Positions 24,335 through 33,266 are shown, counted from the first letter of the stretch. The stretch: DNA of 64,000 bases from JAEUNJ01 sp052035955 (GCA_052035955.1 JBPOHD010000001.1:17322-81321); one strand, 5' to 3'. The notes: generated from the sequence alone by a model not told the origin. A program made the numbers and translations.

Positions 24335-25834
24335 TCAGGCGCACTTCTGCAGGGGAGCGGGTTCGGCCAGCCGGCCGGCCGCCGCCATTTCCCGATAGAC
24401 CGCCAGCACCGCCTCGTCGATGGTTTCCATCGCGTGCTCGCCGTTGGGCTGGATGCCGGCCGCCTCCAGGGCGCCCCAGGGCTCGTAGCCGATCTTCGAG
24501 CAGAGCACCACCTCGCAGCCGGCCAGGGCTGCGATGCTGCGGTCGAGGACCGACTCCCCGTCGCCGCAGGTCTCGTCGCCCGAGCAGTAGAGGTCGGTCT
24601 TGCGGTGGCCGACGAAGCGCACGCCCTCGGGGGAGGCTTCGTAGACCAGGAATTCCTTCGCGTGGCCGAAGTGCTGGTTGACCAGTCCGCCGCCGGAGGT
24701 GGCCACCGCCATCAGCACCGGCCGCAGCCCCGTCGTCTCTTCCGTCGCGTCGGCGTGGGCGGCCTGCACGGCCTGCCTGGCGCCGCGCTGGGCATCCAGC
24801 TTGCCGAGCAGTTCCTCGCGCACCTTCGCCCGCTTCTCCATGGCCGCCGCGTAGTCGATGTCCATGACGTCGACCTTGTCCATGGCGAACTCGCCACCCC
24901 GGTCCTCGCCCAGCAGGCCGACGGCGTCGGCGCGGCACTGGCGGCAGTGGCGCATCATGGCCATGTCGCCGGCGCATTCGTCCTGCAGGGCCTGCAGTTC
25001 CTCGGCCGTCGGGCTGGCCTGGCCCATGACGCCGAAATAGGTGCCGTGCTCGGCCTCGGCGATCAGGGGCATGACGTTGTGCAGGAAGGCGCCCTTGGCC
25101 TTGACGACCTTCGACACCTCCTTCAGGTGCTGGTCGTTGATGCCGGGGATCAGCACCGAGTTGACCTTCACCAGGATGCCCCGTTCGATCAGCATCTCGA
25201 GGCCCTTCTGCTGGTTCTCGATCAGCGCCGCGGCGGCCTCCCGGCCGCGCAGCCGGCGGTTGTTCCAATAGACCCAAGGATAGATCTTCGCCCCCACGTC
25301 GGGATCGACGCAGTTGATGGTGATGGTCACGTGGTCGATGTTGTGCCGGGCGATCTCGTCCACGAACTCGGGCAGGCGCAGGCCGTTGGTGGAGACGCAG
25401 AGCTTGATGTCCGGCGCCTTCTCGCTGAGCATCCTGAAGGTGGCGAAGGTGCGCTCCGGGTTGGCCAGGGGGTCGCCGGGCCCGGCGATGCCGAGCACCG
25501 TCATCTGGGGAATCTCGGCCGCCACGGCCAGCACCTTGCGCACCGCCTGGTCCGGCGAGAGGAGTTCCGACACGACGCCGGGCCGCGATTCGTTGGAGCA
25601 ATCGAACTTGCGGTTGCAGTAGTTGCACTGGATGTTGCAGGCCGGGGCCACGGCCACGTGCATGCGGGCGAAGTAGTGGTGGGCGTCCTCCGAATAGCAG
25701 GGGTGGTCCTGGATCTTGCGGCGGATGGCCTCCGGCAGCCCGGCGACATGGTCGCCGCCGCTGCCGCAACCCTTGGAGGAACAGCCGCCGCCGGAGGAGG
25801 CGGCGGGCACGATGGGAATGACGGGCAGGTCCAC
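24335..25834 (-). CDS. nifB: NifB, radical SAM FeMo-cofactor core (NifB-co) synthase
   Basis: 499 residues. The radical-SAM motif C-x3-C-x2-C is at 66-73 (CNIQCNYC), followed by the family blocks GIAGPGDPLANPERT and NGLRLPEFV. The C-terminal third (from about 375: AVATSGGGLVNQHFGHAKEF) is a NifX/NafY-like cofactor-binding domain, as in most proteobacterial NifB. It fuses two 4Fe-4S clusters around a carbide to make the FeMo-co core. First gene of the run ending at draG, behind a NifA-dependent promoter. Confidence 0.98.
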   Translation of the reverse strand: MDLPVIPIVPAASSGGGCSSKGCGSGGDHVAGLPEAIRRKIQDHPCYSEDAHHYFARMHVAVAPACNIQCNYCNRKFDCSNESRPGVVSELLSPDQAVRKVLAVAAEIPQMTVLGIAGPGDPLANPERTFATFRMLSEKAPDIKLCVSTNGLRLPEFVDEIARHNIDHVTITINCVDPDVGAKIYPWVYWNNRRLRGREAAAALIENQQKGLEMLIERGILVKVNSVLIPGINDQHLKEVSKVVKAKGAFLHNVMPLIAEAEHGTYFGVMGQASPTAEELQALQDECAGDMAMMRHCRQCRADAVGLLGEDRGGEFAMDKVDVMDIDYAAAMEKRAKVREELLGKLDAQRGARQAVQAAHADATEETTGLRPVLMAVATSGGGLVNQHFGHAKEFLVYEASPEGVRFVGHRKTDLYCSGDETCGDGESVLDRSIAALAGCEVVLCSKIGYEPWGALEAAGIQPNGEHAMETIDEAVLAVYREMAAAGRLAEPAPLQKCA

Positions 25835-25869
25835 GTTGCGTGCTCCGGAAAAGGCGTACGCCCTTCCTT

Positions 25870-25885
25870 AGCAATCGCTGTGCCC
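25870..25885 (-). promoter_or_regulatory. Sigma-54 (-24/-12) promoter of the nifB operon
   Basis: On the minus strand GGGCACAGCGATTGCT has GGGCAC, five bases, TTGCT, with GG and GC 12 bp apart. It lies 36 bp before the nifB start. Confidence 0.88.
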
Positions 25886-25924
25886 GTCCTTAACACCATG
25901 AAAAGCAAACCTTAATCGGCCGGC

Positions 25925-25940
25925 TGTGCCCTTTGCGACA
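25925..25940. promoter_or_regulatory. NifA upstream activator site of nifB
   Basis: TGTGCCCTTTGCGACA matches TGT-N10-ACA. It is only about 40 bp upstream of the -24 element, closer than at nifH. Confidence 0.8.
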
Positions 25941-25979
25941 GGGCGCCGTCGTGGCCTATCCGACAAAGGACGGTTCGTT

Positions 25980-26882
25980 TCAGCCCGTCAGGGGGCCGCC
26001 GCCGGCCGACTGGATGAGGGCGACGGCCGGATGCTGGACCCGTCGATGGGTCGTGATCGCATACCAGCTCTCGCTGACCCCGTGCAGGATGCCCACCGGC
26101 CGGGCCCCGAACTGGGCGGCGATGTCCTCTTCCATGCCGGCCGGCGCCGGGAAAAGGCCCAGGCCGGCGCGGCCGAAGGTCTTCAGCAGGGCGCTGTCGG
26201 TGAACTCGCCCACCACCACCGGCCTCAGCTCGTGCTGTTCCAGCCAGGTGTCGATGGCCGTGCGCAAGGGGTCGTCCCGGGCCGGCAGCAGCAGCGGCGC
26301 CCCCTCCAGGCCGGCCGGGAAGGTAGCGGCATGGGCGGCATGCAGGTCGGCGGCGGCGAACAGGGCGATGGGCGCTTCGGCGAGGCGCTGGGAATGGAGC
26401 TTCAGGTGGGCCTGCTGGGGCGCCGAGCGGTCGGCGATCACCAGGTCCAGGCGGTTCAGGGCCAGTTCGCTCAGCAGGCCGTCGAATTCGCCCTCCACGC
26501 ATTCCAGCCGTACCGACAGGGGCGGCCGCAGCGTGGCCTCCAGCAGGCGGAAGGCGACCAGCTTGGGCACGGCGTCGGTCACGCCGACGGCCAGCCGCGG
26601 CCGGGTCGTCTCGCCCTCGGCCAGGGCGCGCAGCAGCCGCTCGCCGTCCTGGAAAATGCGTTCGGCATGGACGAGGGCGGTCCGGCCGGCGTCGGTCAGG
26701 GCCAGGGAGCGGCCCTGGGGGGCGAGCAGCGTGCGGCCGAGCTGCCGCTCCAACTGCCCGAGCTGGGTGCTGATGGCCTGCACGGAGAGGCCCAGGCGCT
26801 CGGCCGCCCGGGTGATGCTGCCCTCCTTTGCGACAGCCCAGAAATAGAGGAGGTGGCGGTAGTTGAGGGCGTCGGGGCGCAT
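25980..26882 (-). CDS. LysR-family regulator, NhaR-like
   Basis: 300 residues. The N-terminal winged helix LNYRHLLYFWAVAKEGSITR with LGLSVQAISTQLGQLERQLG is the NhaR-type version of the LysR reader head; a periplasmic-binding-like effector domain follows. NhaR activates Na+/H+ antiporter genes in enterobacteria. Here it is divergent from a micro-ORF, a TerB-like and a TerC-like gene with 125 bp between, so these are its probable targets. A GGAAG lies before the ATG. Confidence 0.88.
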   Translation of the reverse strand: MRPDALNYRHLLYFWAVAKEGSITRAAERLGLSVQAISTQLGQLERQLGRTLLAPQGRSLALTDAGRTALVHAERIFQDGERLLRALAEGETTRPRLAVGVTDAVPKLVAFRLLEATLRPPLSVRLECVEGEFDGLLSELALNRLDLVIADRSAPQQAHLKLHSQRLAEAPIALFAAADLHAAHAATFPAGLEGAPLLLPARDDPLRTAIDTWLEQHELRPVVVGEFTDSALLKTFGRAGLGLFPAPAGMEEDIAAQFGARPVGILHGVSESWYAITTHRRVQHPAVALIQSAGGGPLTG

Positions 26883-27007
26883 GATGACACTTCCAGAAAA
26901 TGGAATTCAATTATCCATATAAATCCATTTATCGGGAAGATCCGCCCCGCTAGAGTTCGTCCTGTCCGGCGCGGATCGGCCGCAACGGCAAGCCCAAGGA
27001 GACCGAC
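26883..27007. promoter_or_regulatory. AT-rich divergent control region between nhaR-like and terB/terC-like genes
   Basis: The stretch around 26890-26935 (TGGAATTCAATTATCCATAT and following) is the most AT-rich sequence for kilobases, as expected for divergent promoters and a LysR operator. ATGGAATT/AATTATCCAT and TCCAT/ATGGA elements give partial dyads. Exact -35/-10 assignments are not safe. Confidence 0.5.
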
Positions 27008-27163
27008 ATGATCACCCTCGAAGACTGCGCCGCCCTCTGCGGCGCCGAACCGGCCCAGGTGGAGGCCATCGCCCGCCGCGAAGGCCTGCCGCCGGTACTC
27101 GCCTTCGCCGCCGCCGCGGCCGGCCAACGGATCCTGCCGTGCGCCCCGTCCAGCCCTTCCTGA
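27008..27163 (+). CDS. 51-residue small protein upstream of terB/terC-like genes
   Basis: Begins MITLEDCAALCGAEPAQVEA and ends ILPCAPSSPS. It has a strong AAGGAG before ATG 27008, and its stop (TGA in TGAGGAG) is embedded in the ribosome site of the next gene, which indicates translational coupling. The first half looks like a short helical DNA- or protein-binding motif. No family recognised. Confidence 0.6.
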   Translation: MITLEDCAALCGAEPAQVEAIARREGLPPVLAFAAAAAGQRILPCAPSSPS

Positions 27164-27174
27164 GGAGAACCGCC

Positions 27175-27675
27175 ATGCTTACCCTGCAGGCCCGCGAACG
27201 CTTCGCCGCCGAACGCCCCGCCGCACTTCGCACCTACCCCACCGACAGCCCCCGCGCCAAGGCGCGCCTGGTCGTCCTCGCCCTCCTCGCCGACGGCCGC
27301 CTGGAGTCCGCCGAACTGGAGGGCCTGGACCGCCGCGGCGTCTTCGCCGCCCTCGGCATCGCCCGCAACGACTTCTACGAGGTGCTCTACGATTTCTGCA
27401 GCGACCTGGCCCGCCTGTCCGGTTCCCGCGGCGACTACCTGCTGACCCCGGCGGCCCTCGCCCCCCTGTTTGCCGAGGTCCAGGGGCCGGCAACCCGCCA
27501 GGCCATGATGCGGCAGATCTTCGACGCCATCCGCAGCGACGGGCGCCTGCACGCCGGCGAGGCCCGCCTGTTCTGGAATGCCGTCGATGCCTGGGGCATG
27601 CCGCCCGGCGACCCCTTCTCGCCGCCGCGCCGCCGGCACTCCGCCGCCCACCGTCCCGAGCACTATTACGGCTGA
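27175..27675 (+). CDS. TerB-like (tellurite resistance TerB fold) protein
   Basis: 166 residues, all helical, with the acidic-loop pattern LVVLALLADGRLESAELEGL and the repeat DAIRSDGRLHAGEARLFWNA near the end, as in TerB-fold proteins that bind metal through acidic helices. GAGGAG precedes ATG 27175. It is 15 bp before the TerC-family gene. TerB and TerC partner in tellurite-resistance and metal-stress complexes, which supports the call; the sequence match is by pattern only. Confidence 0.6.
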   Translation: MLTLQARERFAAERPAALRTYPTDSPRAKARLVVLALLADGRLESAELEGLDRRGVFAALGIARNDFYEVLYDFCSDLARLSGSRGDYLLTPAALAPLFAEVQGPATRQAMMRQIFDAIRSDGRLHAGEARLFWNAVDAWGMPPGDPFSPPRRRHSAAHRPEHYYG

Positions 27676-27690
27676 CGAGGGGGCGACGTC

Positions 27691-28665
27691 GTGGAGAGCG
27701 TGGGCAATGCCTGGCTGTGGGCCGCCTTCGGCGGCATCGTCACCGTCATGCTGGCGGTGGACCTGCTGCTGGTCGGCGGCGGCCGCCAGCACCGCGTCTC
27801 CTTTCGCGAAGCGGCCGCCTGGTCGGTGGTCTGGGTCGGGGTTTCCCTGCTCTTCGCCGCCGGCCTCTGGTGGGCCCTCGACGCGAGCATGGGCCGCGAG
27901 GCGGCCAACCAGAGATCCCTGGAGTTCCTCACCGGCTACCTGATCGAGAAGTCGCTGGCCGTCGACAACGTCTTCGTCTGGCTGATGCTCTTCTCCTTCC
28001 TCGGCATTCCCCTGGAACTGCAGCGCCGGGTGCTGGTCCTCGGCGTCCTGGGTGCCATCCTGATGCGCACGGCCATGATCTTCGCCGGCGCCTGGCTGAT
28101 CGCGGAGTTCCACTGGATCCTCTACGTCTTCGGCGCCTTCCTGCTCCTCACCGGCGTCAAGATGTGGTGGTTCGCCGACCAGAAGCCCGACCTGGCCGCC
28201 AACCCCCTGGTGGCCTGGCTGCGCCGCCGGCTGGCCGTCACCGGTGAGTTGCACGGCGAGCGCTTCTTCCTGCGCATCGACGGCGTCCGCCATGCCACGC
28301 CCCTGTTCCTTGCCCTGGTGCTGGTGGAGTTCTCCGACCTGGTGTTCGCCGTCGATTCGATCCCGGCCATCTTCGCCATCACGGCCGATCCCTTCATCGT
28401 CCTGACCTCGAACGTCTTCGCCATCCTGGGCCTGCGCGCCATGTACTTCCTGCTGGCCGGCATGGCGGACCGCTTCGCGCTGCTCAAGTACGGCCTGGCC
28501 GCCGTCCTCGTCTTCATCGGCGCCAAGATGCTGCTGCTGGACATCCTGCCGATACCGGTCGGCATTTCCCTGGCCGTGGTGGCCACCTGCATCGGCGTCT
28601 CGGTGGGGCTGTCCCTGGTCCGGGAGCGGGCCGGGCGTCGGCAGGCGGCGGCGGGCGCCGGTTGA
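27691..28665 (+). CDS. TerC/Alx-family integral membrane protein (Mn export family)
   Basis: 324 residues with about nine membrane helices. The family's acidic motifs in the membrane are present: GYLIEKSLAVDNVFVWLMLF and VLVEFSDLVFAVDSIPAIFA. Alx/TerC proteins export manganese, Alx being induced at high pH, and TerC members also metallate exported proteins. The start is GTG 27691. The NhaR-like regulator divergent from this cluster suggests pH or cation control. Confidence 0.93.
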   Translation: MESVGNAWLWAAFGGIVTVMLAVDLLLVGGGRQHRVSFREAAAWSVVWVGVSLLFAAGLWWALDASMGREAANQRSLEFLTGYLIEKSLAVDNVFVWLMLFSFLGIPLELQRRVLVLGVLGAILMRTAMIFAGAWLIAEFHWILYVFGAFLLLTGVKMWWFADQKPDLAANPLVAWLRRRLAVTGELHGERFFLRIDGVRHATPLFLALVLVEFSDLVFAVDSIPAIFAITADPFIVLTSNVFAILGLRAMYFLLAGMADRFALLKYGLAAVLVFIGAKMLLLDILPIPVGISLAVVATCIGVSVGLSLVRERAGRRQAAAGAG

Positions 28666-28684
28666 TGGTCGTCCGGAGGGCGCG

Positions 28685-30079
28685 TCAGGCCGCCGGCAGC
28701 CGGATCTCCACGCGCAGCCCGCCCAGTTCGCCGGTGTCCAGGACGACACGGCCGCCGTGCCGGTCGACGGTGGCCCGGACGATGGCCAGGCCCAGGCCGC
28801 TGCCCTCCGCCCGGGTGCCCGGCAGGCGGACGAAGCGTTCGAACGCGCGTTCCCGGTCGGCGGCCGGGATTCCCGGCCCGTCGTCTTCCACGGTGACCAC
28901 GGCCTCCCGCTCCGTCCGCCGGCAGGCGACCCGCACCCGGCCCCGCGGCCGGCCGTGGCGCAGGGCGTTGTCGATCAGGTTGGCCAGCATCTCGCGCAGC
29001 GCCACCGCGCTACCCAGGACCCTGGCCGGCGCCAGGTCGAACTGGAGCTCGCATTCCCGGGCGAAGGCCCGGGGGAGCCAGTCGTTGGCCGCCGAACGGA
29101 TGATGTCCGCCAGGTCCGCGGGGGCCGGGTCGAGGGGCGCGCCCGGCTCGGTCCTGGCCAGGGCCAGCAACTGGGCCACCAGGCGGGAAAGCCGCTGGGC
29201 CGTGGCGGCCAGCGGCGCCAGGGCCTCGCGTCCCGCCGGGTCGGCCCGCTCGGCGGCCTCCACCTGGGCCAGCAGCCCCGCCACCGGGGTGCGCAACTGG
29301 TGGGCCGCGTCGGCGATGAAATGGCGCTGGGACTGCAGGGCCTGGTCGAGGCGGGTCAGGAGGTCGTTGATCTCCGTCACCATGGGCCGCAGTTCGCCGG
29401 GGGCCGCGGCCACGTCCAGGGGCCGCAGGTCCGAATGGGTGCGGCGGGCGATCTCCCGCTGCAGGGGGCCCAGGGGTGCCAGGCCGCGCCGGATGCCGAA
29501 GGACAGCAGGGCGCCGGTGACCAGGAAGAGCACCACCTGGGGAACCGCCATGCCGAGCAGGATCTCCCCCATCAGGACATCGCGCTTGAAGGTGGTGGTG
29601 GCGAGGACCAGGGTCAGCCGGCCATGGCCGGCCTCGACCTGGAGGCCGACGCCGCGCAGGCCCTGCCCGGCATGGCGCAGGTCGAAGAAGGAGGGCGCCT
29701 CCGGGGTGCCGGCGGGAAGGTCCGGCGGCAGCGAGGGATCGCCGGCCAGGGTCGCGCCGTCCGCGTCCCGCAACTGGAAGTGGATCCGGTCCTCCGGGGT
29801 GGCCAGCAGCATCCGCTGGGCGACGGCGGGCAGCTCCCTCGGGAAGGGCGGCGGCGTTCCGGCCACCCGTTCGGCATAGGTCGTGGCGGCGTCGAGCAGG
29901 CCCTGGTCATGGGAGACGGAGGCGGCATCCCGGGCGATCAGGTAATCGGCCAGGGCGCCGACGAAGAGGGCGACGCCGGCCACCGGCAGCAGCCAGACGA
30001 AGAGCTGGCGGCGCAGGCTGGCGGCCTGGCCGGGACCGTTGTCCGGACGGCGCCCGGGCGCCGTCCCGCCTTCAGGCAT
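28685..30079 (-). CDS. Two-component sensor histidine kinase (QseC/TctE-like)
   Basis: 464 residues: TM about 25-45, a periplasmic sensor of about 130 residues, TM about 170-190, HAMP, HisKA with the phosphorylated His in ADAAHQLRTPVAG, and HATPase (NLIDNALRHGR, DDGPGIPAADRERAFERF, GSGLGLAIV). It overlaps the response regulator stop by 8 bp. This subclass often senses tricarboxylates, cations or host/redox signals; the ligand here is unknown. Confidence 0.93.
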   Translation of the reverse strand: MPEGGTAPGRRPDNGPGQAASLRRQLFVWLLPVAGVALFVGALADYLIARDAASVSHDQGLLDAATTYAERVAGTPPPFPRELPAVAQRMLLATPEDRIHFQLRDADGATLAGDPSLPPDLPAGTPEAPSFFDLRHAGQGLRGVGLQVEAGHGRLTLVLATTTFKRDVLMGEILLGMAVPQVVLFLVTGALLSFGIRRGLAPLGPLQREIARRTHSDLRPLDVAAAPGELRPMVTEINDLLTRLDQALQSQRHFIADAAHQLRTPVAGLLAQVEAAERADPAGREALAPLAATAQRLSRLVAQLLALARTEPGAPLDPAPADLADIIRSAANDWLPRAFARECELQFDLAPARVLGSAVALREMLANLIDNALRHGRPRGRVRVACRRTEREAVVTVEDDGPGIPAADRERAFERFVRLPGTRAEGSGLGLAIVRATVDRHGGRVVLDTGELGGLRVEIRLPAA

Positions 30080-30752
30080 CGCCCGTCTGGAGGTAGTAGC
30101 CGAGGCCCCGCACCACCCGCAGGCGCACGCCCGCCGGCTCGATGCGGGCGCGGATGCGCGACAGCAGCTTTTCCACCGCGTTCTCGGACACCTCGCCGTC
30201 CTCCTTGTAGAGGGCGGCGAGCAGGTCCTCCTTGGCGACGATGCGGTCGGTGCGGGTGGCCAGGAATTCCAGCGCCGCCAGTTCCCGTGCCGTCAGCGTC
30301 AGGGCCTGGCCATCGACGTAGGCCCGGCGCGCCTGGGGGTCCACGGTCAGGCGGCCGAGGCTGATGGTCTGGCCGGACTCGGCGCGGCGACGGCGCAGCA
30401 TGGCCCGCACCCGGGCCTGGATCTCCTCGACGGCCGCCGGCTTGACCAGGTAATCGTCGGCGCCCAGGTCCAGGAGGGAAACCCGCTCGTCGAGTCCGTC
30501 GCGGGCCGAGAGGACCAGGATGGGCGTGTCGCGCCCCTGGTCCTTCAGGTGGCGAAGGACATCGCGTCCGTCGCCGTCGGGCAGCCCCAGGTCGAGGACC
30601 AGCACGTCGAAGCCCTGGCGGTCGATCAGGTCCCGCGCCTCGGCGGCGCTCGCCGCCGTCGCCACCCGGTAGCCGTCCTGGCGCAGGGAGCGTCCCAGGC
30701 CGTCGGCCAGGGCCAGGTCGTCCTCGACCAGGAGAAGGTGGGAATTGGGCAT
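30072..30752 (-). CDS. OmpR/PhoB-family response regulator
   Basis: 226 residues. Receiver with Asp54 (VLVLDLGLPDGDG), conserved Lys in DDYLVKP, and a C-terminal winged helix (LTLTARELAALEFLA, VRLRVVRGLGYYL). Partner of the overlapping histidine kinase. Targets unknown. Confidence 0.94.
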   Translation of the reverse strand: MPNSHLLLVEDDLALADGLGRSLRQDGYRVATAASAAEARDLIDRQGFDVLVLDLGLPDGDGRDVLRHLKDQGRDTPILVLSARDGLDERVSLLDLGADDYLVKPAAVEEIQARVRAMLRRRRAESGQTISLGRLTVDPQARRAYVDGQALTLTARELAALEFLATRTDRIVAKEDLLAALYKEDGEVSENAVEKLLSRIRARIEPAGVRLRVVRGLGYYLQTGDA

Positions 30753-30816
30753 GGCGGGCGCTTGGTCGAACGGGGTTGCGGCGGGTCTCGGGGGGCGGGT
30801 CGCGGGGGGCGGGCCG

Positions 30817-32016
30817 TCAGGCAGCGTCGGCCTTCTTGCGCGGCCGCCGCGCCGCCTTGGGCTTCTCGCCGGTGGCCGCCGTCGGCGCCGGCTTGGCGGC
30901 CGGCCGGCGACCCCGCGGCTTGCGGCCGGGCTTGGCGGCCGCCTCCCCGGCCGGGCTGCCGTCCTTGTCCTCGCCGGCGCCGCCTTCCGGCGCCGCGGCT
31001 TCCGGGGCCGCCTCGACGGTGGCCGGCGTCGCCGCCGCATCCTCGGCCGCCGATGGGGCATCGGCCCGCGGAGGCGCCGGGGGGATGGCCTCGGGCGCGC
31101 GTTCGGTCGTGCGTTCGGCCGCCGCGGGGGGCGGGGGTGCCGCCTGGACGGGCGCCGCGGGCGTCTCCGCCGCCGCCTCCTCGCCGGCCGGACGGGCCAG
31201 GCGGCGGGAGACGAAGGGACCGCCCTTGTCGTCGCGGCCAAGTTCGATCAGGCCCCGGGCCTGGGCCTCGTCCAGCAGGTTGCCGAAGGCCTTGAAGCCG
31301 AAGTAGGACTCGTTGAAGTCCGGACGCCGCCGCTTGATGGCCTGCTTGAGCATCGAGGACCAGATGCGGCCGGTGTCGCCGCGCTCCTCGAACAGGGCGT
31401 CGAGGGTGCTCATGGCCAGGTCGATGGCCTTGGTCCGCCGGGCGTCCATCTCCTCCCGCTTGCGCTGCTCCTCCTCGCTGGCCGGCTTCTGGGGCTTCGG
31501 CTGGCCGGAATTCCTCGGGGCCGCCTGGCGCGGCTGCTCGCGGGCCCGCACCAGGTCGTCGTAGAAGATGAATTCGTCGCAGTTGGCGATCAGCAGGTCG
31601 GAAGTCGATTTCTTGACGCCGACGCCGATCACCTGCTTGGCGTTCTCGCGCAGCTTGGAGACCAGGGGCGAGAAGTCCGAATCGCCGCTGATGATGACGA
31701 AGGTATTGACGTGGGCCTTGGTGTAGCAGAGGTCCAGCGCATCCACGACCAGGCGGATGTCGGCCGAGTTCTTGCCGGACTGGCGGACGTGGGGGATCTC
31801 GATCAGCTCGAAGTTGGCCTCGTGCATGCCGGCCTTGAAGGCCTTGTAGCGCTCCCAGTCGCAATAGGCCTTCTTGACCACGATGCTGCCCTTGAGCAGC
31901 AGGCGCTCCAGGATGGGCTTGATGTCGAATTTCTCGTACTGGGCGTCGCGCACCCCGAGGGCGACGTTCTCGAAGTCGCAGAACAGGGCCATGCTGATGT
32001 CGTCGGATTGGGCCAT
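30817..32016 (-). CDS. NYN-domain (LabA/DUF88) RNase-like protein with OST-HTH/LOTUS domain
   Basis: 399 residues. The N-terminal NYN/PIN-like nuclease fold has the acidic residues in ALFCDFENVAL, KNSADIRLVVDAL and ISGDSDFSPLV. Residues about 205-275 form an OST-HTH/LOTUS domain (LFEERGDTGRIWSSMLKQAI). The last 120 residues are an Ala/Pro/Glu-rich region turning into a Lys/Arg-rich tail (GRKPRGRRPAAKPAP) that could bind nucleic acid. ATG 32016 is used; upstream starts lack homology. Probably an RNA-processing or regulatory nuclease. Divergent from the thioredoxin gene. Confidence 0.9.
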   Translation of the reverse strand: MAQSDDISMALFCDFENVALGVRDAQYEKFDIKPILERLLLKGSIVVKKAYCDWERYKAFKAGMHEANFELIEIPHVRQSGKNSADIRLVVDALDLCYTKAHVNTFVIISGDSDFSPLVSKLRENAKQVIGVGVKKSTSDLLIANCDEFIFYDDLVRAREQPRQAAPRNSGQPKPQKPASEEEQRKREEMDARRTKAIDLAMSTLDALFEERGDTGRIWSSMLKQAIKRRRPDFNESYFGFKAFGNLLDEAQARGLIELGRDDKGGPFVSRRLARPAGEEAAAETPAAPVQAAPPPPAAAERTTERAPEAIPPAPPRADAPSAAEDAAATPATVEAAPEAAAPEGGAGEDKDGSPAGEAAAKPGRKPRGRRPAAKPAPTAATGEKPKAARRPRKKADAA

Positions 32017-32149
32017 GGGGATCTCGTGCCGGAAGCGAAGGGCGCAAGGATACCGCAGGGCGGGCCCGGTCGCCGCCGCCCCGGCCCTGTAAGGAAGCGG
32101 CGGCGGCCCCGACCAAGCCTTGCACCCCGGACCCCGACAGGAGAACGAC

Positions 32150-32524
32150 ATGCTGCGCAGAACCTTCGTTGCCGCCCTCGCCGCCGCCGCCGGCCTGGCC
32201 GCCGCCGCCGGCCAGCCCTTCGAGCCCGCCGCCTTCGAGGCCCTGCAGAAGCAGGGCCGGCCGAGCCTGGTGGTGATCCACGCCGACTGGTGTCCCACCT
32301 GCCGCGCCCAGGCGCCCGTCATCGAGGCGCTGGCGGCGACGCCCGAGTTCGCCGGCATCGCCATCCTGCGGGTCGATTTCGATGCCCAGAAGCCGGTGGT
32401 CAGGGCCTTGCGGGCCTCGACCCAGAGCACCCTGATCGCCTTCAAGGGGGGCCGCGAAGTCGGCCGCAGTGTCGGCGAGACGCGCCGCGAGGGCATCGCC
32501 GCCCTCCTCCGCAAGGCCCTCTGA
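32150..32524 (+). CDS. Exported thioredoxin-fold protein
   Basis: 124 residues with a signal peptide (LRRTFVAALAAAAGLAAAAG) and active site WCPTC (Cys48, Cys51). AGGAG precedes ATG 32150. It is 13 bp before a CcdA-type gene, so it is likely the periplasmic partner that CcdA keeps reduced, for cytochrome c maturation or disulfide repair. Confidence 0.93.
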   Translation: MLRRTFVAALAAAAGLAAAAGQPFEPAAFEALQKQGRPSLVVIHADWCPTCRAQAPVIEALAATPEFAGIAILRVDFDAQKPVVRALRASTQSTLIAFKGGREVGRSVGETRREGIAALLRKAL

Positions 32525-32537
32525 GGCAGGCGCCGCC

Positions 32538-33266
32538 ATGGAGTTCGGCCTCGCCACCTACGGCCTCTCGCTGGCCGCAGGGGGGCTGTCCACCCTGTCG
32601 CCCTGCGTGCTGCCGCTGGTGCCCATCCTGATCGGCACGGCCGCCGCCAGCCATCGCCTGGGGCCCTTCGCCCTGGCCGCCGGGCTCACCCTGTCCTTCG
32701 CCCTGATCGGCACCGCCCTGGCCAGCCTGGGCGGCGTCGCCGGCCTCGACCAGGAGTCCCTGCGCCAGGGCGCCGCCGTGCTGCTCCTGGCCTTCGGCAT
32801 CCTCCTCCTCTCGGCCCGCCTGCAGGAACGCTTTGCCCTTGCCGCGTCCGGACTGTCGGGCACCGGCCAGGACCTGCTCTCCCGCCTGACCCTGGAGGGG
32901 CTCGGCGGCCAGTTCCTGCTCGGCCTGCTGCTCGGCCTGGTCTGGAGCCCCTGCGTCGGGCCCACCCTGGGCGGCGCCATCACCCTGGCCAGCCAGGGCG
33001 AGCGGCTGCCCCAGGTGGCGCTGGTGATGGGCCTCTTCGGCCTCGGTGCCGGCCTGCCGCTGGTGCTCCTCGGCCTGCTCTCGCGGGAGGCCATGCTGCG
33101 CTGGCGCAAGCGCCTGCTGGCGGCGGGCAGGTCGGGCAAGCGCCTGCTCGGCGGCATCATGCTGCTGCTCGGCATCGCCATCCTGAGCGGCGCCGACAAG
33201 GCCTTCGAACGCTGGGTGCTGGACCGGGCGCCGGACTGGCTGGTGCGCCTGACGACGGCGATCTGA
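32538..33266 (+). CDS. ccdA: CcdA/DsbD-type transmembrane thiol reductant carrier
   Basis: 242 residues, six membrane helices, with the two redox cysteines in LSTLSPCVLPLVP (Cys23) and LVWSPCVGPTLGG (Cys139), one per pseudo-repeat. Carries electrons from cytosolic thioredoxin to periplasmic acceptors such as the adjacent exported thioredoxin. Many c-type cytochromes, including the peroxidase at 12 kb, would need this route. Confidence 0.92.
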   Translation: MEFGLATYGLSLAAGGLSTLSPCVLPLVPILIGTAAASHRLGPFALAAGLTLSFALIGTALASLGGVAGLDQESLRQGAAVLLLAFGILLLSARLQERFALAASGLSGTGQDLLSRLTLEGLGGQFLLGLLLGLVWSPCVGPTLGGAITLASQGERLPQVALVMGLFGLGAGLPLVLLGLLSREAMLRWRKRLLAAGRSGKRLLGGIMLLLGIAILSGADKAFERWVLDRAPDWLVRLTTAI

